Assembly: GCA_012103325.1 (NCBI GenBank)
Contig: WLWY01000003.1
Location: 372,001 to 436,000, forward strand
Length of the DNA stretch: 64,000 bases
Source: Alphaproteobacteria bacterium
Lineage (GTDB): Bacteria > Pseudomonadota > Alphaproteobacteria > UBA8366 > GCA-2717185
Reading direction: 5' to 3'
The notes under the pieces: model-generated
What the model saw: only the letters and a program-made list of their open reading frames with translations
Databases searched by the model: none
What the model was told of the DNA's origin: nothing
Shown here: positions 9,326 through 18,772 of the stretch, one piece after another
Layout: the number at the start of each line of letters is the position of its first letter
Position numbering within the stretch: position 1 is the stretch's first letter
Translations under genes and position numbers: made by a program

Positions 9326-10255
9326 TTGACTACGGGCTTGTCGTTTCTTGATGGGATTTGGGCGGCCATTCCAACGCCGTTCGATTGGCGCGGCAGCGTG
9401 GATATGGACGGTGTTGAGAGAAATACGCGTCATTTCGCCGACACCCTCGCTCTGGATGGAATCTTCTGCAATGGTCTCATGGGCGAAGGCTGGTCGCTCA
9501 CCGCGAACGAGCGTCAACGGATAATCGAAACGATTTTGGGCACGACAAGCAACCGACTGCGGGTTGGTGTCGTAACCAGCCATCATAGCCTCACGGAGAC
9601 GATCGCGTTGTCCCGCCACGCTGCCGACACCGGTGCCGACCATATTGTTCTAATGCGTCCGCACGGCGTTTTTGACGAGGCGGCAGTAAGCCGGTTTGTC
9701 CTTAACGTTGCCGAAGCGGCCGACATCCCCATTGTCCTTTTCGATGGCCGCCAGCCGACCGGCGGGTTCGCGCCCGACACCATCGCTGCACTTTCGTCTC
9801 GGTGCCGAATCGTGGGTGTTAAATGCACGCGGCCGCGGCGATATGCCAGAAGCCTCCGGGAACGGCTAAGCGGCAAAGTGACGGTTACCGATCCCGAGGA
9901 GGCGCGTTGGCTCCCAAACATGGCGCGGAGTGGGCTTAAGACACTCTATGCAGATCCAGAGCCATACCTTTTTCAGTCGGCCGATCGAATGCCGATCAAG
10001 GAATACACGCAGGCATACGTCGAGGGGAATGTCCGTCGGGCGCGCGGGATTTCGCGGAGTCTTGAGCCGCTCCGCCATATTTATTTGGAATGGATTATCG
10101 GGAGGCTGCATAAGGGGCTTCCACCAAATGCCGCGCTCAAACTCTGGTGCGAGACCCTTGGCATGGCCGGCGGTCCCGTCAGACCGCCGCTTACATCCCT
10201 TAGCACTAGTGAAAAAACGGCGTTCCGCACTGCTCTTACGCGTGCGCTAGCGTAA
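9326..10255 (+). CDS. Dihydrodipicolinate synthase/N-acetylneuraminate lyase family protein
   Basis: A TIM-barrel aldolase of the DapA/NanA family, about 309 residues from a TTG at 9326 (an upstream in-frame TTG at 9266 is possible). It shows GIWAAIPTPFD at the start, GLMGEGWSLT in place of the usual GTTGE loop, and a probable Schiff-base Lys in GVKCTRP. The usual Y-N-x-P segment with the catalytic Tyr is replaced by LFDGRQP, so it is probably not a true DapA. Relatives of this type act as hydratase-aldolases or keto-acid lyases on varied substrates. It follows the amidase on the same strand. Confidence 0.8.
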   Translation: MTTGLSFLDGIWAAIPTPFDWRGSVDMDGVERNTRHFADTLALDGIFCNGLMGEGWSLTANERQRIIETILGTTSNRLRVGVVTSHHSLTETIALSRHAADTGADHIVLMRPHGVFDEAAVSRFVLNVAEAADIPIVLFDGRQPTGGFAPDTIAALSSRCRIVGVKCTRPRRYARSLRERLSGKVTVTDPEEARWLPNMARSGLKTLYADPEPYLFQSADRMPIKEYTQAYVEGNVRRARGISRSLEPLRHIYLEWIIGRLHKGLPPNAALKLWCETLGMAGGPVRPPLTSLSTSEKTAFRTALTRALA

Positions 10256-10391
10256 TCTAAACCTCGGCGTTGTCAGGCTGAATTGGCTTCAGGCGGACAG
10301 ACCTGACCCGTAGCGTCCGACGAGGCAGAATCCTCTTCGATATTTCAACAGTTCGCCCACGGAGATCAGAAAGCGACGCGTTCATCAACAA

Positions 10392-10658
10392 TTGTATTCC
10401 CATCGGCGCTGGCGCCTGGACGCGATATTCGTCCAAATCAATGGCGACAATCCTCCTGGCGGAAGCACGACCGCAGCAGCGGCGGTGGGTTCTCCCAGCA
10501 TAATGGCGCCGGCAGGATATCTGCACGGCCTGCCAATTGGATTATCGCTATTCGCGGCCGCGTACCGGGAACCTGTTCTGATACGTCTGGCCTACGCCTT
10601 TGAACTGGCAACCCGTGTCCGCCGACTGCCAATGTTTTCAGCGCACGCTGAGATCTGA
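10392..10658 (+). pseudogene. Amidase C-terminal relic
   Basis: About 88 codons without a proper start translate to a segment including HGLPIGLSLFAAAYREPVLI and YAFELATRVRRLPMF. This is the conserved end of amidase-signature enzymes (GLPxGLxFxGxAxxExxLL...AYAFE). The preceding catalytic core is absent, so this is a remnant of a second amidase gene. It is not a duplicate of the 7775-9169 gene, whose C-terminus differs. Confidence 0.7.
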
Positions 10659-10694
10659 CTGAATCTGGGAACTGAACAGCCGCTATGTGGTTAA

Positions 10695-10745
10695 ATTCGG
10701 AACTAAGTAGGCGAATTTCCGATGTCTGCTTTTACTCCCCAAGCG
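10695..10745. repeat. SAFTPKADI-type interspersed repeat fragment
   Basis: The second copy of the ATTCGGAACT...CCGATGTCTGCTTTT segment also seen at 1418-1468. Its spurious translation reads MSAFTPQADI, the signature of a repeat common in alphaproteobacterial intergenic DNA. It lies between the amidase relic and the 3' end of the dihydroorotase gene. Confidence 0.65.
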
Positions 10746-10828
10746 GACATCCGTCTGCGAGTCAGTTGGCGCCAGCAAATAACCGAATTTGAGCTAAACC
10801 AGCGAGTGGGTCCAACCGTGGGGGCAAT

Positions 10829-11926
10829 TCACCGGTCGGCGCGCTCTGCGGCGCGCCATGCAAGCGTTTCGCCCGCGTGGAATGGCACGACGGAGACGTC
10901 GCCCCGAGTGATCGTTTCGGGCAGGGTATGTGCCTCGCGGTGCAACGAGATGGTTCCTTCGTTGAGCGGCAGGCCATAGAAGCGCGGACCGAACTCCGAC
11001 GCGAATGCCTCCAACCGGTCGAGCGCACCTTCCTCATCGAAGGTGAGCGCGTAACTTTCCAGCGCCGCGGGTGCGCTGAAGATGCCGGCACAGCCGCAGG
11101 CGCTTTCCTTGTCCTGCTTCAGGTGCGGCGCAGAATCGGTGCCGAGAAAGAATTTTGGGTCGCCCGAAACCGCGGCTTGGCGCAGCGCGGTGCGATGATG
11201 TCGGCGTTTTGCAACTGGCAGGCAGTATGCATGCGGCCGCAGCCCGCCTTCGAACAACGCATTACGGTCGATGCGCAGATGATGCGGGGTGATCGTGGCC
11301 GCCAACGTTGGTCCGGCGGCTTGGATGAACTGCACCGAGTCCGCCGTGGTGATGTGCTCCAGAACCACCTTCAGCGCGGGAAAATCGCGAAGCATCGGTG
11401 CCAGGACAGTCTCCAAAAATACGGCCTCACGGTCAAAGATATCGATGTCGGACGAGGCCACCTCGCCATGAACCAGCAACGGCATGCCGATTGTCTGCAT
11501 CCGTTCGAGCACCGGTCGTATTTTGCGTACGTCCGTCACGCCCGCCGCGGAATTGGTGGTCGCGCCCGCTGGGTAGAGCTTGCAGGCGGCGAAGACCCCG
11601 CGCTCGAATCCAGTCCCAATTTCGTCGGCATCGATCTCGTCGGTCAGATAGGCGGTCATTAACGGCGTGAACCTGCGGCCCTGCGGCAACGCCCCGAGGA
11701 TGCGATCGCGATAGGCTTCCGCGGCGGCGACGGTTGTCACCGGGGGCACCAGATTGGGCATCACAATGGCCCGCGCAAACTGGCGTGCCGTGATATCGGT
11801 TGCGAGGGCCAGCATTGCGTCGTCGCGCAGATGGAGATGCCAGTCATCGGGTTCCCGAATGGTGAGGTGTGCGGTACTTCGATTTGGGTCATTGTCGGCC
11901 GTCACGGTCGGCTCGGGTGTCGGCAT
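10829..11926 (-). CDS. pyrC: Dihydroorotase, class II (PyrC)
   Basis: A 365-residue homodimer-type dihydroorotase, which interconverts carbamoyl-aspartate and dihydroorotate in de novo pyrimidine synthesis. The binuclear zinc site is visible as WHLHLRD near the start, the Lys to be carboxylated in [11 protein letters not shown], the His ligands in VHGE and LEHITT, and the Asp in GTDSAPH. The start at 11926 is chosen because AGAGGAG precedes it by 7 nt; an upstream in-frame start lacks this. It is a monocistronic housekeeping gene. Confidence 0.95.
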   Translation of the reverse strand: MPTPEPTVTADNDPNRSTAHLTIREPDDWHLHLRDDAMLALATDITARQFARAIVMPNLVPPVTTVAAAEAYRDRILGALPQGRRFTPLMTAYLTDEIDADEIGTGFERGVFAACKLYPAGATTNSAAGVTDVRKIRPVLERMQTIGMPLLVHGEVASSDIDIFDREAVFLETVLAPMLRDFPALKVVLEHITTADSVQFIQAAGPTLAATITPHHLRIDRNALFEGGLRPHAYCLPVAKRRHHRTALRQAAVSGDPKFFLGTDSAPHLKQDKESACGCAGIFSAPAALESYALTFDEEGALDRLEAFASEFGPRFYGLPLNEGTISLHREAHTLPETITRGDVSVVPFHAGETLAWRAAERADR

Positions 11927-12380
11927 GGGGTGGCTCCTCTGAGGCCGCACCGGATCGGTCGGGCGATATGATGGCAGCAGCTGTCCAGTCATCGGTCTAC
12001 AACAATCCCATCATTTTAGTCTATCGCAGAAAGTGAACAGCCGGTATTGGCTAGATCCGGTCTTCATGACCCAACCCCAGGCACTTCCGCAGTTCCGTCA
12101 ACAGGCAACATGCGGAAAACGATGTCAGATCTCCACGGTTTCACTTCCGGTTTTTCTCAAGACCGGGCTTCGCGAGCGAGACCGCGTGACAGCCGGGTTT
12201 GACCCCAAAGCCGTCATTTCCAACCTCCTTAAGCGTTTGCGATCTGGACGTATCCCGCCGAAAAATGGCGTTCGGCCTTGCGGAGGGTTAAGTCCACAAC
12301 GCACTTTGATATTCAACCCACAGCTTGTATTTTGGACGGTAAATGAGTGCCGCTCGTCCTCAGATATAGAAAGCCAAGCT
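11927..12380. other. Intergenic region without recognised gene
   Basis: This lies between divergent pyrC and the PhyH gene. An open frame runs in from 12033, but its translation has no family resemblance and low-complexity composition, so I treat it as untranslated. No repeat or RNA gene seen. Confidence 0.5.
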
Positions 12381-13757
12381 GTGAAGAATGATTTCGAAAA
12401 AAATGGCTATTACGTCCTTCGGAATGTCCTGACGAACGCGGAGGTGGACCGTCTCGCACGGCCGATCCGCGCTGCGTTTAACAGCGGCGATTACGATACG
12501 TACCAGAAGGGGTCAGCCTATCCACTGCCGGGCATCCATTCAATGGGCCCGCGGATTTTGGAAGAACACCCAGACCTCGCGGAGTTGAGCCTCGCGCACC
12601 CCGCAATCGTGGCGGCGATCCAGAAGCTCTTCGGCGAGCCCGCAACATTGGCGCAATATTGGTCGATTATGCGTTCGCCAGGCGCGGGCGTCGACGATAA
12701 GCCGTTCGTCAAGGGCAGCGGCGCCCACTACGACTACAAGCCTTGGCGATGTGTCGGCTCGTACGTCAAGTGGATGTTCGCGGTCGTCCCGTTCGTCGAT
12801 TATACGGAGACTGCCGGCACGCTCGCCATATCGCCCGGTTCGCACCTTAAAACCACGGTACGGCCATCGAACGGACGGGTGCATCAGGTGGACGCCGCCC
12901 AGGTCCCTTCTCCGGACGAAATTACGCTAGTGGACCCGTCACTGAAAAAGGGCGATGTCGTCTTGATGAACGGATTCCTGTGGCATGAGGCGCGCCCCAA
13001 CTACGGCAACGCTGATCGCTGTGGGCTCTATATGAAGTTCCATGCGAAGTCATCGCCGCCCGCCTGCGGGCCGACCGTTTACCCGTCTGCCGTTCATGAC
13101 TTCCTACCGGACGACGTCAAGCACCTCGTGCCATATCATCGGGGCGACGGTCAGTACGCCGCGCTGCGCGACGGACCGGTGGGCGGCGTCGACGAGGCGC
13201 AGCTGTTAATCGAAGACAGCGATGAAAACGTGCTGGTCCTCGGAAACGAAACCGATGGCTGGCGGCTTCCTAAGTATGCCGCAGCGGAAGACGAAACAGC
13301 GGGCATCCTGGATGTCTGCAATGTCATGGGTTCCGTCGTCACACAGGCGCGCGATCAACTGGGATTGCAATTGCCGTGGCTCAGCTGGTTAGCCGACCTC
13401 CCCGGCGCGGCCCCGGACGGCGGCACTGGGCAGTGGCGGTGTCGGGTATATGGCCATCGCCTGCCAACCGCTGCCCCAGAGCTCAACCCCGCAAATGAAT
13501 TAACGCGCGAGCATCGCTGGATGTCGGCCGACGAACTTGATGAGGCCAATTCAGCCGAACTATTAGAATGCGGTGCGGGCGTGCTCAAATGGCTGCACAT
13601 GTGGCAGAATGAGGAGGATGAGGACGGACGCCCCATCACGAGAAGCTTTGGCTTGCCCTCCACCGATGTCGAATACTATTCGTACAACCGAAATGGTAAC
13701 CCAGAAGGCACCTACCGTATCGGTGAGTTTGACCAAAACGGCCGGCCTGCGCCTTGA
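12381..13757 (+). CDS. Phytanoyl-CoA dioxygenase-like protein with NUDIX-like C-terminal domain
   Basis: About 458 residues from a GTG at 12381; the exact start is uncertain and upstream in-frame sequence looks non-coding. Residues ~1-215 form a PhyH-type Fe(II)/2-oxoglutarate dioxygenase: NGYYVLRNVLTNAEVDRL, the HxD iron ligands in HYDYKPW, TLAISPGSH, and the distal His and Arg in WHEARPNYG. Residues ~273-400 follow the NUDIX-fold pattern (AQLLIEDSDENVLVL, GWRLPK, an A-rich helix ending QLGL, then REHRWMSADELDE). The catalytic RExxEExG box is missing. The substrate is unknown and the tail may bind a ligand rather than hydrolyse it. Confidence 0.8.
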   Translation: MKNDFEKNGYYVLRNVLTNAEVDRLARPIRAAFNSGDYDTYQKGSAYPLPGIHSMGPRILEEHPDLAELSLAHPAIVAAIQKLFGEPATLAQYWSIMRSPGAGVDDKPFVKGSGAHYDYKPWRCVGSYVKWMFAVVPFVDYTETAGTLAISPGSHLKTTVRPSNGRVHQVDAAQVPSPDEITLVDPSLKKGDVVLMNGFLWHEARPNYGNADRCGLYMKFHAKSSPPACGPTVYPSAVHDFLPDDVKHLVPYHRGDGQYAALRDGPVGGVDEAQLLIEDSDENVLVLGNETDGWRLPKYAAAEDETAGILDVCNVMGSVVTQARDQLGLQLPWLSWLADLPGAAPDGGTGQWRCRVYGHRLPTAAPELNPANELTREHRWMSADELDEANSAELLECGAGVLKWLHMWQNEEDEDGRPITRSFGLPSTDVEYYSYNRNGNPEGTYRIGEFDQNGRPAP

Positions 13758-13760
13758 ACC

Positions 13761-13810
13761 GGTCATTTTGACGTAAAGGTGGTGCCTAATTTGGCAAACG
13801 GGAAATGACC
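13761..13810. terminator. Inverted repeat between convergent genes
   Basis: GGTCATTT (13761-13768) and AAATGACC (13803-13810) flank a 34-nt spacer between the convergent ends of the PhyH and MFS genes. It may act as a weak bidirectional terminator, but there is no U-tract. Confidence 0.3.
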
Positions 13811-13820
13811 TGCCGCTTTC

Positions 13821-15374
13821 TCACTTTGCCCGCGTCCGGCTAAGGACCCAGGCCGGCATTACCGCGATTAAGTAAGCGATGGCCAATATCATAAAGCCGT
13901 CCTGGAAGGCCCGCGTGATGCCTTGGGCGTAGATTACCTGACCGAGATAATGATAGGCGCCGTGCTGCTGTATCGCTTCGGCGACACCCGCTTCGTTGAG
14001 CAGTCTTGTGACGGCGGATATCAACTCGCGGCTTGACGCGTTGGACGGGTTTTGTGTCAGCGCAAATCCCTCGCTGTGATAAAAAGTGCGCTGGTCTACA
14101 AAAACCACCCAAGCATTCGTGCCAAGCGACCCACCGGTTTGGCGAATAAAGTTAACCGTGCCGGCGCCGGCGTTCAGTTTCTCCGACGGCAAGGAACGCA
14201 GCGCCGTGGTGATTAGAAAGGGCTGAACAAATGTGGTTCCAAACCGCCCGATGGCACCGTATATCATGACGATAAACAAGGGCGTGTTCACGTCCGCCCA
14301 GGCCATGGGCATCGTTCCGATACCAAGGACGAACAGCCCGAACATCATTGCCTTTCCGGGTTCCAATTTATCGGCAAGATGCCCGGTAAATGGCACCAGG
14401 CAGACGGCCAGCAACATGCCCGGCAGCAAACTAAACCCTGCATCCAAGGGCGATAGCCCTTGCACGAGTTGCGTGAAAACGGGGAAGGCGTAGGTCGTGG
14501 CGAAATTGCCGATGCCGGAAAAAAAGGTCACGAACAGGACGATGACGAAATGTTTGTTCTGAAACAGGGATATGTCTATCAGCGTTTCTTTGTCGCGGCG
14601 CTGGCTTTTAACAAACCCTAATCCGCAAACAATGCCCAACATGCCCAGGATGAGGATGTGGTCCGATGTCCAACCCTTCCGCGGCCCGTCGGTCAGCACC
14701 GTCATGATACAAAATAATGTTACGGCGATGAGGATATAGCCGAACCAATCGAACGCCTGTCCGCCGGACTTGCGAACGGAGGGCATAAAGACCATGCCGA
14801 AAGGCAAGGAAATTATTAGCAACGGCAACGGTAGCCAGAAAATATAACGCCAGTTCAGAACCTCGAGTGCCAAGCCTCCGACGGGCGGCCCAAGCGCAAT
14901 CGCCAAGACCAGACCCATGGAATAGATACCCAAGGCGAAGCCACGCCGTTCCTCGGGAAAGACCTGGAACACGGTCACCATGATCAATGGTTGAATGATG
15001 CCGGTTGCCATGCCTTGCATGACCCGTCCCGCGACCAGCATACCGAAGCTATCCGCTAGACCGGCAACGACGCTGCCCGTGGTAAAAAGAATTAGTGTGG
15101 CGATGTATCCGTATCGTTGACCCAATACGGCGACGACCCAGGCGTTAAGCAATTGGCAGGTTGTCATTGCGACATTGAAGGACGTCGCGAGCAACTGCGC
15201 CTGGTACTGACCTACCCCATAAGCGCCCATAACATCGGGGATTGCGACATTGACGATCGTGCCGGACAGGACCATGACGAATGACGCCGCCATACCGGAC
15301 ACGGTTACCAGCACGCGGTAGTTTTTACCGAAACGAGCAAACAAGTCGTCTACTGTTTCTGTTTGAAATGCCAT
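13821..15374 (-). CDS. MFS transporter, DHA2 (EmrB/QacA) family
   Basis: A 517-residue inner-membrane protein with about 14 predicted helices, as in DHA2 drug:proton antiporters. It shows the family motifs in helix 1 (SGTIVNVAIPDVMGAYG) and helix 5 (ALGPPVGGLALEVLNWRYIF). It probably exports drugs or amphipathic compounds together with an inner-membrane partner. The ATG at 15374 is only 4 bp from the end of a MITE-like element, and there is no Shine-Dalgarno sequence in the available leader. The insertion has probably replaced the native leader. Confidence 0.9.
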   Translation of the reverse strand: MAFQTETVDDLFARFGKNYRVLVTVSGMAASFVMVLSGTIVNVAIPDVMGAYGVGQYQAQLLATSFNVAMTTCQLLNAWVVAVLGQRYGYIATLILFTTGSVVAGLADSFGMLVAGRVMQGMATGIIQPLIMVTVFQVFPEERRGFALGIYSMGLVLAIALGPPVGGLALEVLNWRYIFWLPLPLLIISLPFGMVFMPSVRKSGGQAFDWFGYILIAVTLFCIMTVLTDGPRKGWTSDHILILGMLGIVCGLGFVKSQRRDKETLIDISLFQNKHFVIVLFVTFFSGIGNFATTYAFPVFTQLVQGLSPLDAGFSLLPGMLLAVCLVPFTGHLADKLEPGKAMMFGLFVLGIGTMPMAWADVNTPLFIVMIYGAIGRFGTTFVQPFLITTALRSLPSEKLNAGAGTVNFIRQTGGSLGTNAWVVFVDQRTFYHSEGFALTQNPSNASSRELISAVTRLLNEAGVAEAIQQHGAYHYLGQVIYAQGITRAFQDGFMILAIAYLIAVMPAWVLSRTRAK

Positions 15375-15378
15375 TATA

Positions 15379-15635
15379 CCAAGGAGCGGTGATAGTGACC
15401 CCTAGAGATCGCGAATGCGGTCCGTCGGGTAGGAGGGGCGGCGCCGACGATGCGGGGCATCGTCAAGCCGTTCCGACGCCCTCCGACGGACCGCACTCGC
15501 GACCCGAAGGGCGGGTTATCCAGGCTTTCGGACAGCGTCGCGCACGGCTTCCGATGCACCGCATCGCCGCACCGTGCGCTTCTTGCCGAAAACCTGGGTA
15601 ACCCGTCTCTATGAGTCACTATCAACGCTCCTTGG
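15379..15635. mobile_element. MITE-like element, copy 1
   Basis: A 257-bp non-coding element flanked by TA (15377-15378 and 15636-15637). The ~30-bp terminal inverted repeats begin CCAAGGAGCG(G/T)TGATAGTGA. The interior folds as two further hairpins (GCGGTCCGTCGG with its complement; CGGGTTATCCAGG with its near complement). It is almost identical to 57937-58193, and 19816-20071 is an inverted relative. The TA flank suggests mobilisation by an IS630/Tc1-type transposase. It abuts the MFS start codon. The following 238 bp (15636-15873) hold nothing recognised. Confidence 0.85.
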
Positions 15636-15873
15636 TATTAGATTCTGCCGGTACCTATTTTTAGCTGCAGGGTTCGACGGCCTTGCCGGTCAGAGTAAAT
15701 CATGAAGTAGTTTGCGTATGGATATGGGAGCCAAATGAGCCAGGATTAAATTGCCCTTATTTGGATATTCGCGCGATCTAATCTGAATGTGATCCGGGAA
15801 CTAATCCCCGGAATCCTGCAAACCGATCCTGGCCGTCACGTTAGCACGATAGCGCTGGAGAGTCCGTTGTTAG

Positions 15874-17496
15874 CTAGTGCCCACGGATCATTGCGGCGGC
15901 TTTTTCGCCGATCATGATGGTCGGCGCGTGCAGGGCCGCGTTGGGGATTCTGGGCATGATCGAGGTATCCGCCACCCGCAGACCATCGATGCCGCGCACC
16001 CGAAGCTGCGGATCGAGGACGGCATCCGGGTCCGGCCCCATGGCGCAGCTGCCGCACTGATGATAGGCGGTCGCCCCGTTGCAGCGGATATCCGCTTCCA
16101 ACGCGTCGTCGTCCTGGACGCTTTCACCCGGCATCATTTCCCGCTCGATATAACGCGCGATGGCGGGATATTTCATCATCTCGCGCATGCGGTTCACCGC
16201 CTTCAACAGCACCTGCATATCGCGCGGGTCGGTGAAGTAGCCGGGATCGATTTTGGGGAAGACCAAAGGATCGGCGGCGCGCAGACTGACCGTGCCGCGG
16301 CTGTGCGGCGAACCCTGATAGATCGTCAGGCCGAAACCGTGCTCTTTTGGCAATAGGTCGCCCAACCGAAAGCGGCTGCCGCCCGCATTTGTGGGGGCCA
16401 GCGCGGAGAGCAGGACGACCTGAGCGTCCGGCGTTTCCAGGGCCGAGTCCGTCCGGAAAAAACCACCTGCGGGCGCATAACTTTCCGCCAAGGGACCTTT
16501 ACGCTGAAACGCATATTGCAGGCTGGCTTTCACCGCGCCCAAAGGCGTCAAATCGCGGCTGGCCGAAACAGGCGCATTGCAAATGTATTGTGGCCGGTAA
16601 CAGACATGATTTTGCAAACCCTGGCCGACTTTGGGTGCGTCGTGATGCACGGGGATGTCCAACTGCCGCAACGGCTCCGCCGGCCCGATGCCGGAGAGCA
16701 TCAAGAGCTGCGGTGACTTTACGGCGCCGCCGGATACGATGATTTCACCATCGACCATGATCGAAGTGGGCTCGCCGCGAACCAAAAGCTCCGCGCCTTT
16801 CGCCCGCCCCTTCTCGATGATGAGGCGCAGCGCGAGAGCCTGACTAATGACAGCGAGGTTGTTCCGCCCCCGAACCGGCTCGAGATAGGACCGCGCCGTA
16901 CTCATGCGCCGCCCATGTTCGACGTTGATATCGTAATAGCCAAAGCCGTCGACGGTATCCCGGTTGAGGTCGTCCAGAACCGGGAAACCGGCGGCGTCCG
17001 CAGCCTCCAGAAAGGCGTCGCAGATCGGGATATCGGGCTTGGCCGGGCGTACCTTCAACGGTCCCGATCCGCCATGCCATTGCCCCTCCCCGCGCACATT
17101 GCCTTCGGATTTCTTGAAATACGGCAACACATCTTCGGCCGCCCAGCCTTCGCAACCCATTTGCCGCCAGATGTCGTATTCGCGGGAATGGCCCCGCGTG
17201 TAGATCATGCCGTTGATGCTGCTCGACCCGCCCAATACGCGGCCTTGCAGATAGACCAATGCGCGGTTGTCCAATCCCGGAACGGGCTCCGTCATGAAGC
17301 CCCAGTTGGAGCGGGGATGCGCACCCACCGCGAATTCGAGACCCGGCAGCTTGAAAAGAAGGCTGTCGTCCTTCCCACCCGCTTCCAGCAGGACAACCCT
17401 GACATCGGGATCTTCCGAGAGGCGAGCGGCCACAACGGCACCGGCCGCACCGGAACCGATCACCAGATAATCGCACGCCGCCGGCAAACCGTTCAT
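15874..17496 (-). CDS. GMC family oxidoreductase (choline dehydrogenase-like)
   Basis: A 540-residue FAD-dependent GMC oxidoreductase. The Rossmann motif YLVIGSGAAGAVVAARL binds FAD, followed by GRVLGGSSSINGMIYTRG (GMC signature 1). The active-site His is in AYHQCGSCAMGPD. The usual Asn of GNTNAPT is a His here (AALHAPT), giving a His-His pair as in glucose oxidase-type members. It oxidises an alcohol to an aldehyde, substrate unknown. Its start overlaps the stop of the FAD monooxygenase by 4 bp, so the two probably act in one pathway. Confidence 0.92.
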   Translation of the reverse strand: MNGLPAACDYLVIGSGAAGAVVAARLSEDPDVRVVLLEAGGKDDSLLFKLPGLEFAVGAHPRSNWGFMTEPVPGLDNRALVYLQGRVLGGSSSINGMIYTRGHSREYDIWRQMGCEGWAAEDVLPYFKKSEGNVRGEGQWHGGSGPLKVRPAKPDIPICDAFLEAADAAGFPVLDDLNRDTVDGFGYYDINVEHGRRMSTARSYLEPVRGRNNLAVISQALALRLIIEKGRAKGAELLVRGEPTSIMVDGEIIVSGGAVKSPQLLMLSGIGPAEPLRQLDIPVHHDAPKVGQGLQNHVCYRPQYICNAPVSASRDLTPLGAVKASLQYAFQRKGPLAESYAPAGGFFRTDSALETPDAQVVLLSALAPTNAGGSRFRLGDLLPKEHGFGLTIYQGSPHSRGTVSLRAADPLVFPKIDPGYFTDPRDMQVLLKAVNRMREMMKYPAIARYIEREMMPGESVQDDDALEADIRCNGATAYHQCGSCAMGPDPDAVLDPQLRVRGIDGLRVADTSIMPRIPNAALHAPTIMIGEKAAAMIRGH

Positions 17497-18770
17497 TGTA
17501 TGCCCGCTTTTGCCTCGAGCGTCGCCAGATCGTAGCCGGATACTTCCTTGTAACGCTGCTGGAACGCCGCCATTTCCGCTTTGGAAATCACGTCTTCGAT
17601 ATTGTCGAAAGGCTTATCGCCGGTCCGCTCGATGATTTCCTTGATGAGGATGTCCGGTGGCGCGACCCGGTTGATCAGCACGACCTTCGCCGTCGCCTCG
17701 CGGCGCTCCGCCTCATAGGCAGCCAGGGCGGACACCGGGTCATGGCCGCCCGCCAGCAGGTTGGCGAGGCATTCCGCATCGAGAATGGCCTGTCCCGCAC
17801 CGTTCGATCCGCGCGGCACCATCGGATGGGCGGCGTCGCCCATCAGCGTCACGCGGCCCCGCGTCCAGAACGGCAGCGGATCCTGGTCGACCATGGGGAA
17901 ATCGAGCACCACTTCAGCACCCCGGATGAGGCCGGGCACGTCGAGCCAGTCGAACCGCCAGTCCTCGAAGGCTGCGATGAAATCCTCGACCCTGCCCGGC
18001 TTGTTCCAGTCGCGCGGCTCCTTGACCAGAGGCCGCGCCAACTCCGCGACCCAGTTGACCAGCTGGTGTCCATCCGCATCCACGTTATCGCGGATCGGAT
18101 AGATCACCATCTTGCCGGTTTCCAGCCAGCCGGCCCGGATCATGGTCGCGCCGGACAGAATGGCCGGCCAGCGCGTCACGCCGCGCCACATGTTGAAGCC
18201 GGAGTAACGTGGCGGTCCTTCCTGCGGATGCAATTGCTTGCGGATGTTGGAGTGGATGCCGTCGCACGCGACCGCGGCGCGGCCCGATACCGTCGGCAGC
18301 GGCTGACCGGATGCATCCTCGAGATGAAGCGAAACGCTGCCGCCCGCCTCCGTCGCACCGTTGCATGTCACGCCGGTGACGAGCCTGTCGGCGCCGGCTC
18401 GCGCGACGAACGCGTCGGCAAGTGTCTGCTGAAGATCGCCGCGATGGATCGAGTATTGCGGCGTCGCATAGCCCGCCGCCGTTCCTAAGCGATCAGTATA
18501 AATCAGCTGGCCAAACCGATTGAAAAAAGACGCCTCGCGGGTTTGCACTGCGGTGGCCGACAAGGCCGGCCCAAGACCCAAATCGTGCAAAACCCGCGTC
18601 GCATGCGGCAGCACGTTAATACCGACACCCAGCGGTTTGATTTCAGATGCCTTTTCGAAAATACGGCAGGAGATACCGGCGGCATGCAGGCAAAGACCGA
18701 AGGTCAGTCCGGCGATTCCGCCCCCGACGATGAGGATGTCTTCATTTTTAGTATTCAAAGCCGCTTCCAT
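17493..18770 (-). CDS. FAD-dependent aromatic-type monooxygenase
   Basis: A 425-residue class A flavoprotein monooxygenase (PHBH/salicylate hydroxylase fold). It has the dinucleotide motif ILIVGGGIAGLTFGLCLHAAG, the DG motif in VACDGIHS, and the FAD-ribose motif GDAAHPMVPRGSNGAGQ. Members use NAD(P)H and O2 to hydroxylate aromatic or heteroaromatic acids. It is the first gene of a two-gene unit with the GMC oxidoreductase, beside a cyclase-family hydrolase and a TRAP importer. This suggests uptake and breakdown of an organic acid or aromatic compound. Confidence 0.9.
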   Translation of the reverse strand: MEAALNTKNEDILIVGGGIAGLTFGLCLHAAGISCRIFEKASEIKPLGVGINVLPHATRVLHDLGLGPALSATAVQTREASFFNRFGQLIYTDRLGTAAGYATPQYSIHRGDLQQTLADAFVARAGADRLVTGVTCNGATEAGGSVSLHLEDASGQPLPTVSGRAAVACDGIHSNIRKQLHPQEGPPRYSGFNMWRGVTRWPAILSGATMIRAGWLETGKMVIYPIRDNVDADGHQLVNWVAELARPLVKEPRDWNKPGRVEDFIAAFEDWRFDWLDVPGLIRGAEVVLDFPMVDQDPLPFWTRGRVTLMGDAAHPMVPRGSNGAGQAILDAECLANLLAGGHDPVSALAAYEAERREATAKVVLINRVAPPDILIKEIIERTGDKPFDNIEDVISKAEMAAFQQRYKEVSGYDLATLEAKAGIQ

Positions 18771-18772
18771 TC

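Noticed and set aside
12033-12380. N-terminal extension of the PhyH gene
   Set aside because: The ~115 residues have no family resemblance and the composition looks non-coding; PhyH homologues begin near 12381.
15379-15635. Open frames inside the MITE-like elements as transposase genes
   Set aside because: The frames are short, palindromic in origin and carry no transposase motif.
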